NCBI RefSeq assembly: GCF_003675385.1
Contig: NZ_RCWZ01000002.1
Coordinates: forward strand, 806,001 to 870,000
DNA length: 64,000 bases
Source: Mucilaginibacter kameinonensis
Lineage (GTDB): Bacteria > Bacteroidota > Bacteroidia > Sphingobacteriales > Sphingobacteriaceae
Reading direction: 5' to 3'
Under the pieces are notes generated by a model. The model did not search any database and was not told the DNA's origin. It was given only the letters and a program-made list of their open reading frames with translations. The position numbers were made by a program, and so were the translations under genes. Below, one piece after another: positions 1 to 8,185 of this stretch. Every line of letters begins with the position of its first letter. The first letter of the stretch is position 1.

Positions 1-1
1 C

Positions 2-127
2 AACAGGATTAAAGCCTGGAAATTTGACTTAAAAGCTATGCACCATAACCGTATAAAAATACCTGTGCTTACAGTTGTTTTAAAACCGCTTCGCAAGCTG
101 CATCAATTTTTAAAACTTAAAGCATAG
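2..127 (+). CDS. C-terminal fragment of an unidentified protein (cut by window edge)
   Basis: An open frame enters from the left edge and ends at TAG 125-127, giving 41 codons. The visible tail is basic (many Lys, Arg and His, ending KLKA). It stops directly against the stop codon of the convergent methyltransferase gene, so the two genes share no spacer. The neighbours are surface-polysaccharide genes, so a glycosyltransferase C-terminus is plausible, but no diagnostic motif is visible and the family is not assigned. Confidence 0.45.
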   Translation, partial: NRIKAWKFDLKAMHHNRIKIPVLTVVLKPLRKLHQFLKLKA

Positions 128-751
128 TTACTTGAGCTTGGCCTTAATGATCATGCTCATCCAGAAATAAGGTATCCTTCCACATCCCCTGAATGCAGTT
201 ACCTCAAAACCATGCTCATTTAAAATTTGAGTAAGCGTTTTTACCGACCAGAATTTGATATGTCCACCTTGCCACAATGGACTAATATGGTTATCCCATT
301 TATTGAAAATGCTCAGGAACAGGTTTTTTAAATAGCCATGATAGGGTGTTGATATGATCAGTTCACCTTTAGTTGGTGTTAGTATATCCCGGCAAAGCGC
401 TATAAAAGCATGAGGGTCGTAAAGATGTTCAATTACCTCTGTTGAGATAACGGTATCGAATTTTATGTCTTCGAGTTGTTTAGGTAAGCCGGGAACCGAA
501 AGATCCTGTACGAAAAACCTTCCCGGATTTATTTTGTCTGCAATTTCAATGCCCTGCTTTGATGCATCAGTTCCGTAAGCATTAAAACCGTGTTTAAGCA
601 GGTAATTTACCAAAAAGCCATTGCCGCAACCAAGGTCGAGGATGCTGGTATTTTGATCGTGATTTAGTAACGAGGTTAACGGCCGTTCAAGATAATTGAA
701 AGCGTGGCTGGCTTCGTCGTTAGGATAACCGTAATCCTGGTATGAGCTCAT
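128..751 (-). CDS. Class I SAM-dependent methyltransferase
   Basis: A 207-residue protein with the Rossmann SAM-binding signature: hydrophobic strand then DLGCGNG at residues 39-45, an acidic residue ending strand 2 (GTDAS, about 60-64), and the motif VISTEVIEHLYDP typical of Methyltransf_11/23 proteins. The second half carries the usual ISTPYHGYLKN-type loop. Such genes often sit in O-antigen or capsule clusters, where they methylate a sugar or a lipid-linked intermediate. The convergent partial gene and the WecA-like gene to the right fit that setting. The substrate cannot be read from sequence. The start ATG (complement of 749-751) has no strong ribosome binding site, as is usual in this phylum. 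Confidence 0.85.
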   Translation of the reverse strand: MSSYQDYGYPNDEASHAFNYLERPLTSLLNHDQNTSILDLGCGNGFLVNYLLKHGFNAYGTDASKQGIEIADKINPGRFFVQDLSVPGLPKQLEDIKFDTVISTEVIEHLYDPHAFIALCRDILTPTKGELIISTPYHGYLKNLFLSIFNKWDNHISPLWQGGHIKFWSVKTLTQILNEHGFEVTAFRGCGRIPYFWMSMIIKAKLK

Positions 752-1457
752 GTGCTTATGATCTGTGGGTATAAGTTAGTTGATGGGTTGTATAATAACA
801 TTTATTGATATGATCGGCAGTTCACGTATTGGATCTTGCAATCTCAACTACATGACAATGCAAGTATACCAATACCCGGGTTCTTAATTATCCGATCGCC
901 AAAGTTTCATCACGTGGCGGCGAAATAAACAAGCAACAGACCAGATTGCCTAATGTAACGTTTTTTTTACTGGCTAATGAAACTTCTAATAGCCTTACAT
1001 GGATTTGTTTAGTTTCCCTTTTGTTAAATATTTGCGAGCCTTTCAATATTTAGTTCGCTGCAGAATGTCAGCGTTTTAAATATCGAGAGCATATTAAAAA
1101 TAAGCTTTATTCAGCAATTTCTTTTTGCTCTGTTGTTGGATACTTACATCGTGTGCATTGTAAATGAAAACGAAATTATGGGTGATGTTTCAAGATATGG
1201 AGCAGTACGAGTGTGGAAATAATTCCTTTATCTGAGGATTACGCGCCCATGTGTTTCCTTTACAATAAATGGAATCGACGAAAAAAGAGCCAACATCGCC
1301 TTAATTACGCTTAAACCATTGTTTATAAAATACTGGTAAGGTTTATGCGGAGCTATGACTTAAGCAGTTTTATCCGGATAAGGAGATCGTGCTTGTGTGA
1401 GGGGAATAGTTGCATTTATCCGGTTAAAATTGGCCTTCACCCTGATTTTTATAAACT
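752..1457. other. Gene-free region of about 700 bp
   Basis: No ORF with recognisable protein features lies on either strand between the divergent methyltransferase and WecA-like genes. The sequence is AT-rich with scattered stops. It must hold the promoters for both flanking genes, but I could not fix a -33/-7 pair with confidence. No repeat or RNA fold stood out. Confidence 0.5.
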
Positions 1458-2558
1458 ATGCTTGAAATTTTACGATCTCAACACTTAGTATTTTATACCC
1501 TTATTTTTCTGGTTTCGGCCACAATTACCTGGTTGTGTATTCCTTCAATTTTGCACGTGGCGCGCGCCCGACATTTGTATGATGATATTGGTCATTTTAG
1601 AAAGGAGCATGACCATGGCATACCCCGTTTAGGCGGTGTGGCGATCTTTGTAAGTTTTAACATAACAGCCCTTTTATTCGGCATACTTGACAAGTCGTTG
1701 CCGGTAAGTTACATGCTTACCGCATGTATTATTCTGTTTGCTATGGGGCTTAAGGATGACTTGTCTGGAGTAAACCCACGTACAAAATTTGTTATACAGG
1801 CAATTGCAGCACTGATCCTTGTTGTTCCGGCCGATATCCGTATCTCAAGCATGTATGGCATTTTTGGTATATACAGTTTACCTTATTTGCCAAGTGTTTT
1901 AATGTCTGTTTTGTTGATTATGCTCATTGTCAATTCCTTCAACCTGATTGATGGTATTAACGCGCTGGCGGCCTCAACCGGAATCATTGTTAATTGTACT
2001 TTTGCTTTTTTGTTTTTTTATATCAGGCAATACGAGCTTGCAGCTATAGGTTTGGCCATGGCGGGTGCAATTCTCGGTTTTCTTCGTTTTAACTTATTGC
2101 CTGCAAGGATCTTTATGGGCGATACCGGAGCCTTGTTGATTGGATTGGTATCGTCTGTTATGGCATTGAAGTTTATCGCCCTAAGCATGAGTGGAGGAGG
2201 GGCACCTGATCTGATGTTCTATAGTCCTGCGCTAACGGTAGCGATATTAGCGGGGCCTGTTTTTGATACGCTGCGTGTTTTTACCATCCGGTTATCTAAA
2301 GGGAAATCGCCGTTTGATGCAGATCGGAACCACATTCATCACCGTATACTGCGACTCGGGTTTAACCATGCTCAGGCAACCTTATGCCTTTCGGTAATGA
2401 GTTTGCTTTCTATAGGTAGCGTGTTTTTGTTCAGCAAGCTGGGGAATTCCTGGCTTATCGGACTTGTTTTTTTTATCTCCTTAATAGTCAATTGCCTGAT
2501 CACCATTATGCTTCGTGCCAAAAAACGCAAAGAAGCAGCCCTGGCAATATCTAATTGA
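1458..2558 (+). CDS. Undecaprenyl-phosphate sugar-1-phosphate transferase (WecA/MraY family, GT4)
   Basis: A 366-residue polytopic membrane protein with about ten hydrophobic segments. Family landmarks occur in order: GIPRLGG near residue 54, KDDLSG near 98 (the Asp pair of the Mg/catalytic loop), NSFNLIDGINALA near 160, IFMGDTGALLIG near 220, and DADRNHIHHR near 287, the His-rich cytoplasmic loop of WecA-type enzymes. Family knowledge: it transfers HexNAc-1-phosphate from UDP-HexNAc to undecaprenyl phosphate at the cytoplasmic face, starting O-antigen, enterobacterial common antigen-like or capsule synthesis. The HIHHR loop favours WecA/TagO over MraY. It is transcribed alone. Confidence 0.93.
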   Translation: MLEILRSQHLVFYTLIFLVSATITWLCIPSILHVARARHLYDDIGHFRKEHDHGIPRLGGVAIFVSFNITALLFGILDKSLPVSYMLTACIILFAMGLKDDLSGVNPRTKFVIQAIAALILVVPADIRISSMYGIFGIYSLPYLPSVLMSVLLIMLIVNSFNLIDGINALAASTGIIVNCTFAFLFFYIRQYELAAIGLAMAGAILGFLRFNLLPARIFMGDTGALLIGLVSSVMALKFIALSMSGGGAPDLMFYSPALTVAILAGPVFDTLRVFTIRLSKGKSPFDADRNHIHHRILRLGFNHAQATLCLSVMSLLSIGSVFLFSKLGNSWLIGLVFFISLIVNCLITIMLRAKKRKEAALAISN

Positions 2559-2673
2559 AGCGGGATCCGAATTGTTTTTTAAGCGTTTTTTCGTGTCGTA
2601 TATACCTTGCAGAATTTAACATCGGATAAATTTTTGCGTGATATTACCGGTTAGTTTTGCCGGAAAAAATATC

Positions 2674-2988
2674 ATGAACTGGATCTGTTTAATTTTTGCC
2701 GGCCTCTTAGAAATTGGATTTACCACTTGTTTGAAATTATCTGACAACTTCTCCAACCTGAAATGGACGTTGGGTTTCGTTGTATGTATTATTTTTAGTT
2801 TTGTGCTGATTAATAAAGCTACCCAAACCATTCCGCTGGGAACTGCTTACGCCGTGTGGACCGGGATAGGTGCCGCCGGAACTGTTATTGTTGGGGCTTT
2901 TTTCTTTAGTGAGCCTTTGTCGTTTATCCGGATGTTTTTCATTACTACACTTATCGCATCTGTAATAGGCTTAAAGGCTTTTGCCTGA
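2674..2988 (+). CDS. Small multidrug resistance (SMR) family exporter, SugE/Gdx-like
   Basis: From the ATG at 2674 the protein is 104 residues, the usual SMR length. A GTG 36 bases upstream would add an atypical hydrophilic leader, so I prefer the ATG. Four hydrophobic helices are evident. The essential membrane Glu lies in helix 1 (LLEIGF), and the family signature GTAYAVWTGIGA is in the third helix. Family knowledge: dual-topology proton antiporters exporting quaternary cations or guanidinium. The SDNFSNLKW segment after helix 1 is closer to SugE/Gdx (guanidinium exporter) than to EmrE, but this is not decisive. The 3' end overlaps the convergent Crp/Fnr gene by 18 bases. Confidence 0.88.
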   Translation: MNWICLIFAGLLEIGFTTCLKLSDNFSNLKWTLGFVVCIIFSFVLINKATQTIPLGTAYAVWTGIGAAGTVIVGAFFFSEPLSFIRMFFITTLIASVIGLKAFA

Positions 2989-3585
2989 TTCTGTACTCTT
3001 TAATTGAGCTTGCCTTAAGCGCCTCTTGTCCTTTGCCCTGATGCGGCTCAGGGAAACCTGGGTCATGCCAAGGTATGATGCGATATGTTTCAGTTTCACC
3101 CGCTGTAAAATATCTGGATATGATTTAACAAACTCCTCGTACCGGTCAAGCGTGCTTTTGAATTGCCTTGAGATCGTTTGTTTTTCAGTTTCCACAAACG
3201 AGATATCGGCAAGTTTTCGTCCCCAATTAGCGAGGTGGATATCGGAACTGTATAAGGCTTCCAAGTCGTTTTTATGGAGCTGGAACAACTCGCAATCTTC
3301 CAATAATTCGATGCTTTCGTAACCTGCAATATCCATCACATAGCTTTGAATAGACAGGAGGATTTTTCCTTCGTCAAAAAAAGCAAAGGTTACTTCGTTT
3401 TGATCACCCTCAATAAAAGCCCTTGAAATGCCTTTTGCAATAAAATAAATACGGTTGTTGATCTTATTTGCTTTAAATAGCAGATGACCTTTAGGTAATG
3501 CAACTTGCTTTACGATGTCTTCCAACTTCAAGAATGACTCTTCAGGTATCGTCTTGATCGTAAATACAATTTCGCGGAAGTTCAT
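2971..3585 (-). CDS. Crp/Fnr family transcriptional regulator
   Basis: 204 residues: an N-terminal cyclic-nucleotide-binding-like beta roll (about 20-125, with LPKGHLLFKANK and FIAKGISRAF) and a C-terminal helix-turn-helix (HIASYLGMTQVSLSRIRA, about 165-183). This matches the large Bacteroidota group of Crp-like regulators, which mostly lack the Arg/Ser phosphate-binding cassette of true CRP. I see no complete cAMP-binding RxSxV motif. It is convergent with the SMR exporter. Control of that exporter is possible but not shown. Confidence 0.85.
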   Translation of the reverse strand: MNFREIVFTIKTIPEESFLKLEDIVKQVALPKGHLLFKANKINNRIYFIAKGISRAFIEGDQNEVTFAFFDEGKILLSIQSYVMDIAGYESIELLEDCELFQLHKNDLEALYSSDIHLANWGRKLADISFVETEKQTISRQFKSTLDRYEEFVKSYPDILQRVKLKHIASYLGMTQVSLSRIRAKDKRRLRQAQLKSTESGKSL

Positions 3586-3771
3586 ATTGTTATGTTTGTT
3601 ATAGCTAAAATGTTACCGGCCCGGTATTACGCACCCGCACTGCAGTTTAATATTCAATTTTCGTTACTTCCGTAACTTTTTTGATTAAAACAAACAATTT
3701 TAGGGTGTTTGAATTGTGTTGGTATATGATTACATCTAATACCTGCAAAACAAAAAAACGCATTTTTTTTC

Positions 3772-4074
3772 ATGGATCCATTTAACACCCGATTTATACA
3801 AAATCAAAAAAGGTGGTCATGGATCGATTACGATAAAGGGATAAGTATCATACTTGTAGCCTATGGTCATTGTTACGAGATATTAAAAGATCATGGACTC
3901 GCGCTCGATGAATACCCTGTTCTGAATTACATTGGCGTATTCTTGTACGGTTTCAGGATGCCCCTGTTTTTTATTATTTCGGGTTTACTGAAGCGGTCAG
4001 CTAACAAACATCAGCATGGAAATTATCTCAATAACCGAAAGTCATCTGTCTCACTGCGCCGCTATCCTGGTTGA
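3772..4074 (+). pseudogene. Truncated acyltransferase family 3 gene (5' remnant)
   Basis: The first 80 or so residues match the N-terminus of membrane acyltransferases of Pfam Acyl_transf_3: WIDYDKGISIILVAYGH in helix 1 and FRMPLFFIISGLL in helix 3. A complete family member is roughly 330-380 residues with about ten helices. Here homology stops near SANKH (about base 4010) and the last 20 codons read through into the next gene in another frame. The missing two-thirds is not found downstream, so this is a deletion remnant that probably makes no active enzyme. Confident about the truncation, less so about the exact breakpoint. Confidence 0.75.
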
Positions 4075-4459
4075 TGCCTATAACGCACCGCCCTGGAATT
4101 GCCAATGGACAAGCGAAAAGGCACACCAGTACCTGGCCGAATTAGTTGGTCACAGAGATTTTGTTGGATTTATTATTTACGATAATAATGAACCAGCTGG
4201 AGCCATTTTAGGTCATAAAAAAACCTGGTGGACCAACAGGCAATTAATGATTGATGAATTGTTTGTTTCGCCTGCGTTTCAGAAAAAAGGTTACGGAAAA
4301 AAGTTGCTGCAATATAGCGAGGACTATGCTAACGCCAACCAAATTGAGCTATTGGTTTTAATGACCAATAAGTATCTGCCGGTTTATAACTTTTATGAAA
4401 TGATGGATTATACCCTTGCAGATCAGTACGTGTTTATGTTTAAACAACTGAATTTGTGA
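4016..4459 (+). CDS. GNAT family N-acetyltransferase
   Basis: 147 residues. The acetyl-CoA loop (motif A) is QKKGYGKKLL following strand 4 (LMIDELFVSPAF). The C-terminal segment NKYLPVYNFYEMMDYT fits motif B, with the Tyr of the NFYE element as the usual general-acid candidate. The substrate is unknown. The gene starts inside the tail of the truncated acyltransferase, so it has probably lost its own promoter and may depend on the remnant's. That placement suggests a deletion fused the two loci. Confidence 0.88.
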   Translation: MEIISITESHLSHCAAILVDAYNAPPWNCQWTSEKAHQYLAELVGHRDFVGFIIYDNNEPAGAILGHKKTWWTNRQLMIDELFVSPAFQKKGYGKKLLQYSEDYANANQIELLVLMTNKYLPVYNFYEMMDYTLADQYVFMFKQLNL

Positions 4460-4655
4460 GCGAAAATAAACTCTGTTTACAGGCCGGATATCCATGATTT
4501 AGACTTCATATTCTGGCAACGCGGTGAGTTTTACGAGATCAAGCGTTGATCTTTAGGTGGGTGGGGAAAATAGTTTTATTGATTAACCTCGTGACTACGG
4601 GAGCCAGGTTCATGAAATAATTGGAAGGATAGAACGTTATTCCAATGGTTTGGGT

Positions 4656-5738
4656 ATGAAAAGTTTATGGTTGGGGATGGCTGTGTTGTCGCTGATGGCG
4701 TTGGCCGGTTGTGGTATATGGAAGTCATTAGGACACGACCCAGATGGCGAGGCACTTGCCCGGCTTGATACTTTGCCTAATTATAAAAATGGCGCCTTCG
4801 AAAACCTGGCGGAGCGTGCCGATACAACCGTTAAAACGAGATTTCTTTTTCTCCGGGGGCATCCGGAAATCGTCAGGCCTTCGCATCCGTTACCCTGGGT
4901 TAAAACCGATTTGAAAGCATTGACGGCGCCGGCGCCTGTTATAGTTTGGTTCGGGCATTCTTCTTTGTTAATCAAAACAGGGCAGGGTAATATCCTTATC
5001 GATCCGGTTTTTAGTAACCATGCAGGGCCTGTGCCCGGACTGATGAAAGCGTTCCGGGGGACGATGCATTATCATGCTGAAGATATGCCGCAAATTGATG
5101 TGCTGATCATTTCTCATGATCATTATGATCACCTGGATTACCGCACGATGAAGAAATTAAAAAGCCGTATCAAAATGGCCATAGTACCAATGGGGGTAGG
5201 GGCAGATCTGGTGTACTGGGGGTTTGATCCGAAACGGATTACAGAATTGAACTGGAACCAGTCGGCCACGCTGCCCGGCGGACTTGGCATTACCTGCACC
5301 CCTGCACAACATAAGAGTAACCGCACCTATGGTACAGAAAATAAAACCCTTTGGGCATCGTACGTAATACAAACAAACGGCTATCGCTTGTTTTACAGCG
5401 GTGACAGCGGATACGGGCCGCATTTTAAACAGATTGGTAAGCAATACGGGCCATTCGATTTGGCGCTGTTGGAATGTGGGCAATATAGCCCGAACTGGCC
5501 ATGGACACATTTATGGCTGGGGCAGGCCGCGCAGGCAGCTGTTGACCTGCGGACCCGATTACTGCAGCCTATCCATTGGGCCAAGTTTGTAGAAGCAAAT
5601 CATCCCTGGAACGAACCGATAAAAAAACTCCTGCCGGCAGCCAAAAAGCTGGGTATGCCAGTGAATGTACCCCGCATTGGGGAGCCTTACACCCTGGGTA
5701 ATCCGCCTAAGCTATCACCCTGGTGGGATTTCGAGTAA
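4656..5738 (+). CDS. Lipoprotein metallo-beta-lactamase-fold hydrolase (NAPE-PLD/UlaG-like)
   Basis: 360 residues from ATG 4656; an in-frame TTG two codons earlier is unlikely. The signal peptide ends in the lipobox LAGC, so the protein should be lipid-anchored outside the inner membrane. The metal site is clear: SHDHYDHLD (HxHxDH) near residue 155, a later His in PAQHKSNR, Asp in FYSGDSGYG, and a final His in QPIHWAKF. The entry WFGHSSLLIKTG...LIDPVFS is the hallmark of the NAPE-phospholipase D/Zn-dependent hydrolase subgroup. Family members cleave phosphodiester or lactone-like substrates; the actual substrate here is unknown. Transcribed alone, ending at a terminator shared with the convergent operon. 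Confidence 0.88.
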   Translation: MKSLWLGMAVLSLMALAGCGIWKSLGHDPDGEALARLDTLPNYKNGAFENLAERADTTVKTRFLFLRGHPEIVRPSHPLPWVKTDLKALTAPAPVIVWFGHSSLLIKTGQGNILIDPVFSNHAGPVPGLMKAFRGTMHYHAEDMPQIDVLIISHDHYDHLDYRTMKKLKSRIKMAIVPMGVGADLVYWGFDPKRITELNWNQSATLPGGLGITCTPAQHKSNRTYGTENKTLWASYVIQTNGYRLFYSGDSGYGPHFKQIGKQYGPFDLALLECGQYSPNWPWTHLWLGQAAQAAVDLRTRLLQPIHWAKFVEANHPWNEPIKKLLPAAKKLGMPVNVPRIGEPYTLGNPPKLSPWWDFE

Positions 5739-5858
5739 TTTAAGGTGTACGGGGCAAAATAGCAGCATCATTGGAACCTTTTCATTTCTTTATTTTTCGG
5801 TTCGAAACCAGCCAACCGCCGAAGAAAAGCTTAATACTAACATCTCATTTATTATAAC

Positions 5859-5885
5859 AAAAAGCAGCCCTTACGGCTGCTTTTT
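5859..5885. terminator. Bidirectional Rho-independent terminator
   Basis: Stem GCAGCC (5864-5869), loop CTTAC, stem GGCTGC (5875-5880), with an A run before and a T run after. It therefore works for the plus-strand hydrolase gene and the minus-strand 11-gene operon. The hairpin overlaps the last codons and stop codon (5871-5873) of the minus-strand PKD lipoprotein gene. Confidence 0.85.
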
Positions 5886-6698
5886 GTTAACGGTCCACTC
5901 AGCCATCTGGAAATCGCGGCTGCCATTATTGGTTTTAATGGTTATCCTGTAAAATTTATAAGCTACGTTATTGTTAAAGTGATATATGATCCGCTGAAAG
6001 CGATTGGCAAAAACTTCATTGTTTTTACTGTGCAGGTTTATCCAGCGTATACCGTCCTCCGAGCCCTGAAGTATCCATCCTTTAGGGTCACGATCAGGAG
6101 AATCATTTGCCGATGTCATGGTATAGGCTCCTGCAACAACCGCAGTTTTAAGTTCATATTTCATCACCAGGTCGCCGGAAAAACCCGACTGGAAAAACTT
6201 GGTATTCGGGTCGCCGTCAACCACTTTTAACGAACCCTCGTTTGAGTTTGGGCCGCCACCATTATCGCGCGATACGGTAAACGTGCCGCCTATGGTAGCA
6301 AAGTAGTTTTCTCCAACCTTGGTGCGGTCAAAATTAGGATCGGCAACGTTCAGTATTATTTCCCGTGCCGCCGAGTAACCCTGCGAATTTCTGGCTGTTA
6401 ATGTTACGTGATATAATCCGTCGAAAGCATACCTGTGCTTAGGCGCTTTTTCCGCCGATGTGCTATCGTCGCCAAACTGCCACAGGATATCTTTGTAATT
6501 GACGGCCGTACTGGTGAATTGATAACTTAAAAAGTCAACACTATCTGTACGTACGGCTGTAAAACCCACAATAGGTTTTGGCTCATCCGGTTCGGGTTGT
6601 GGCGCGGGCTTATCTTTTTTACATCCGGCAAACAACAGGGCTACTGTTGAAAATACCGATATGATATGCAATATTTTTTTCATGTCCTTAATTTTCAT
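5871..6698 (-). CDS. Surface lipoprotein: PKD domain plus discoidin (F5/8 type C)-like domain
   Basis: 275 residues with lipobox LFAGC (Cys26 from the first ATG; the ATG five codons in is an equally good start). A PKD fold spans about 45-118 (WQFGDD ... HRYAFDGLYHVTLTARNSQG). The C-terminal 145 residues are a discoidin-like carbohydrate-binding domain (VVDGDPNTKFF, TSANDSPDRDPKGW, KFYRITI, MAEWTV). That domain is plainly homologous to the C-terminus of the fasciclin lipoprotein at 18157-19266 in the same operon. It is the last gene of the operon, 21 bases after its neighbour. Inferred role: outer-surface glycan binding beside the SusCD complexes. Confidence 0.85.
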   Translation of the reverse strand: MKIKDMKKILHIISVFSTVALLFAGCKKDKPAPQPEPDEPKPIVGFTAVRTDSVDFLSYQFTSTAVNYKDILWQFGDDSTSAEKAPKHRYAFDGLYHVTLTARNSQGYSAAREIILNVADPNFDRTKVGENYFATIGGTFTVSRDNGGGPNSNEGSLKVVDGDPNTKFFQSGFSGDLVMKYELKTAVVAGAYTMTSANDSPDRDPKGWILQGSEDGIRWINLHSKNNEVFANRFQRIIYHFNNNVAYKFYRITIKTNNGSRDFQMAEWTVNKKQP

Positions 6699-6719
6699 TA
6701 ATCAATTAGCATAGCTGCC

Positions 6720-8159
6720 TTAAGGGGCTGGGAATAATTGGCTTTGCGGTACTATCCTTCTGCCATTAATACCGGCCGATGGTACTTCAAAAGTTAAACG
6801 GGCACGCTGGCCGCCCACGTTTTCACGATGATCGGCTTCTATTTTATAGCGTTTACCGCGTTCTAAGAATATTTTGGCTGTACGGCTGTCTTTATCCCAT
6901 TCGGTGGTGAAATCATTAATAATGGCCTTACCGTCTATGTATAACCTCGATCCATCGTCCCATTCATTCTGCCAGAACACGTATTCACCCCGAACGGGCG
7001 CAAGAAACTCACCCGTCCACCTGGTTGAAAAATTATCATGGCTTATACTTGGTATAGCAGCTTGCCAAACCCCGTCGTTAGGCCAATCAATAGTGGGTTC
7101 TATTTGTACAAGATCAGGCTTTCTGCCATCAAAATCAAGCTGTTGATTATTCGAAAAGTATTCCGCCTTTAAACCTGTACCGTTGCCTGTGATGTATGAG
7201 TTGTTATCAAGATTAACCTCTGGCTGTACCAAAACAATCATTTTGCTGTTTGTTGGATGCAGGATGTGTTTTGACGGATTAACCAAACTCACTACAAAGC
7301 CAAAACGTTTATTAGCGGCTATGTTGGCATCAAAAACAGGCCATCCTATTGATAAGCGTATCACCGCTGTGCTGGCGTTAGAGTTTACCCTGATCAATGT
7401 ATCAATGTTAAACTGATCGGGTTTGAGAGCGATAGTGTTATCAGGCAGCACCTTTTTACTTACCAGGTCGGCAATGGTATCCATATTCAGTTTCACATTA
7501 ACATTAAATGCACCTGCCGGCACACCCGCCAGGTTTATAGTTAACGGAATGGTGATACCTGCCGGCGATGTTGTGTAGTTTTTTTGATAATCAACATTCA
7601 AGATACCACCGCCATTCAAAAGCGAAACGTAATGAATATCGCTTTCTTTAATAAGTGTTTTGGTATCAAGTACTACCAGGATATTTGATTGTGATCCTTT
7701 AATCTGGTTGCCCTTGCCGGGATCTGTCAATTTAAATGCAAAAGCTACATTTTTACCATAATTGGCTTCAATGGCTGATAGCCTGACACTGGCAACAGAG
7801 GATGCGGTATCAGCCCCGAATGCTACATTGATCACGCCGTCGTAATCAATTGCACCGGCAGGTAGCATTACCGTATTTTTAAGCGTACCGTTGGCTATCA
7901 GTTTGGAAACGGTATCATTATTAAACGTTATACCTACCTGGAACGCCTTAGTTGCGGGGCCCGATAAGGATATTTTAAATGGTACTTTAACTATTTCATT
8001 GCCGGCAACTACACCATTGGCATCGGCTCCTGCGCCGGAAACATTCCTGTCGGTGTTTTGAATTGCTTTAAGCTCATCAAGATTATTTTGCCTGCAGGCT
8101 CCCGCTATCAGAACAATTAATCCGATAAACAAAACATATCTGTATTTTTTCATCATCAA
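6720..8159 (-). CDS. Surface lipoprotein: two DUF1735-type domains plus PA14 domain
   Basis: 479 residues, lipobox AGAC near residue 22. Two related beta-sandwich units follow (about 55-165 and 175-310), each with the pattern VKVPF..LSGP.TKAF.V.I.FNNDTVSKLIANGTL then a VxLPAGAIDYDG-like strand, as in DUF1735/BT_3987-type N-terminal domains. A PA14 domain fills about 325-475 (GLKAEYFSNNQ, FSTRWTGEF, WDDGSRLYIDGK, YKIEADHREN). The DGSRLYIDG stretch is where PA14 lectins bind Ca and sugar. PUL lipoproteins with this make-up are usually surface glycan-binding proteins. No catalytic residues seen. Confidence 0.85.
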   Translation of the reverse strand: MMMKKYRYVLFIGLIVLIAGACRQNNLDELKAIQNTDRNVSGAGADANGVVAGNEIVKVPFKISLSGPATKAFQVGITFNNDTVSKLIANGTLKNTVMLPAGAIDYDGVINVAFGADTASSVASVRLSAIEANYGKNVAFAFKLTDPGKGNQIKGSQSNILVVLDTKTLIKESDIHYVSLLNGGGILNVDYQKNYTTSPAGITIPLTINLAGVPAGAFNVNVKLNMDTIADLVSKKVLPDNTIALKPDQFNIDTLIRVNSNASTAVIRLSIGWPVFDANIAANKRFGFVVSLVNPSKHILHPTNSKMIVLVQPEVNLDNNSYITGNGTGLKAEYFSNNQQLDFDGRKPDLVQIEPTIDWPNDGVWQAAIPSISHDNFSTRWTGEFLAPVRGEYVFWQNEWDDGSRLYIDGKAIINDFTTEWDKDSRTAKIFLERGKRYKIEADHRENVGGQRARLTFEVPSAGINGRRIVPQSQLFPAP

Positions 8160-8185
8160 ATAATTTAGTTTGTAATGGTTAACTT

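Noticed and set aside
2638..2673. Upstream GTG start for the SMR exporter
   Set aside because: It would add 12 residues before a helix that normally begins at the N-terminus; the ATG at 2674 gives the usual length.
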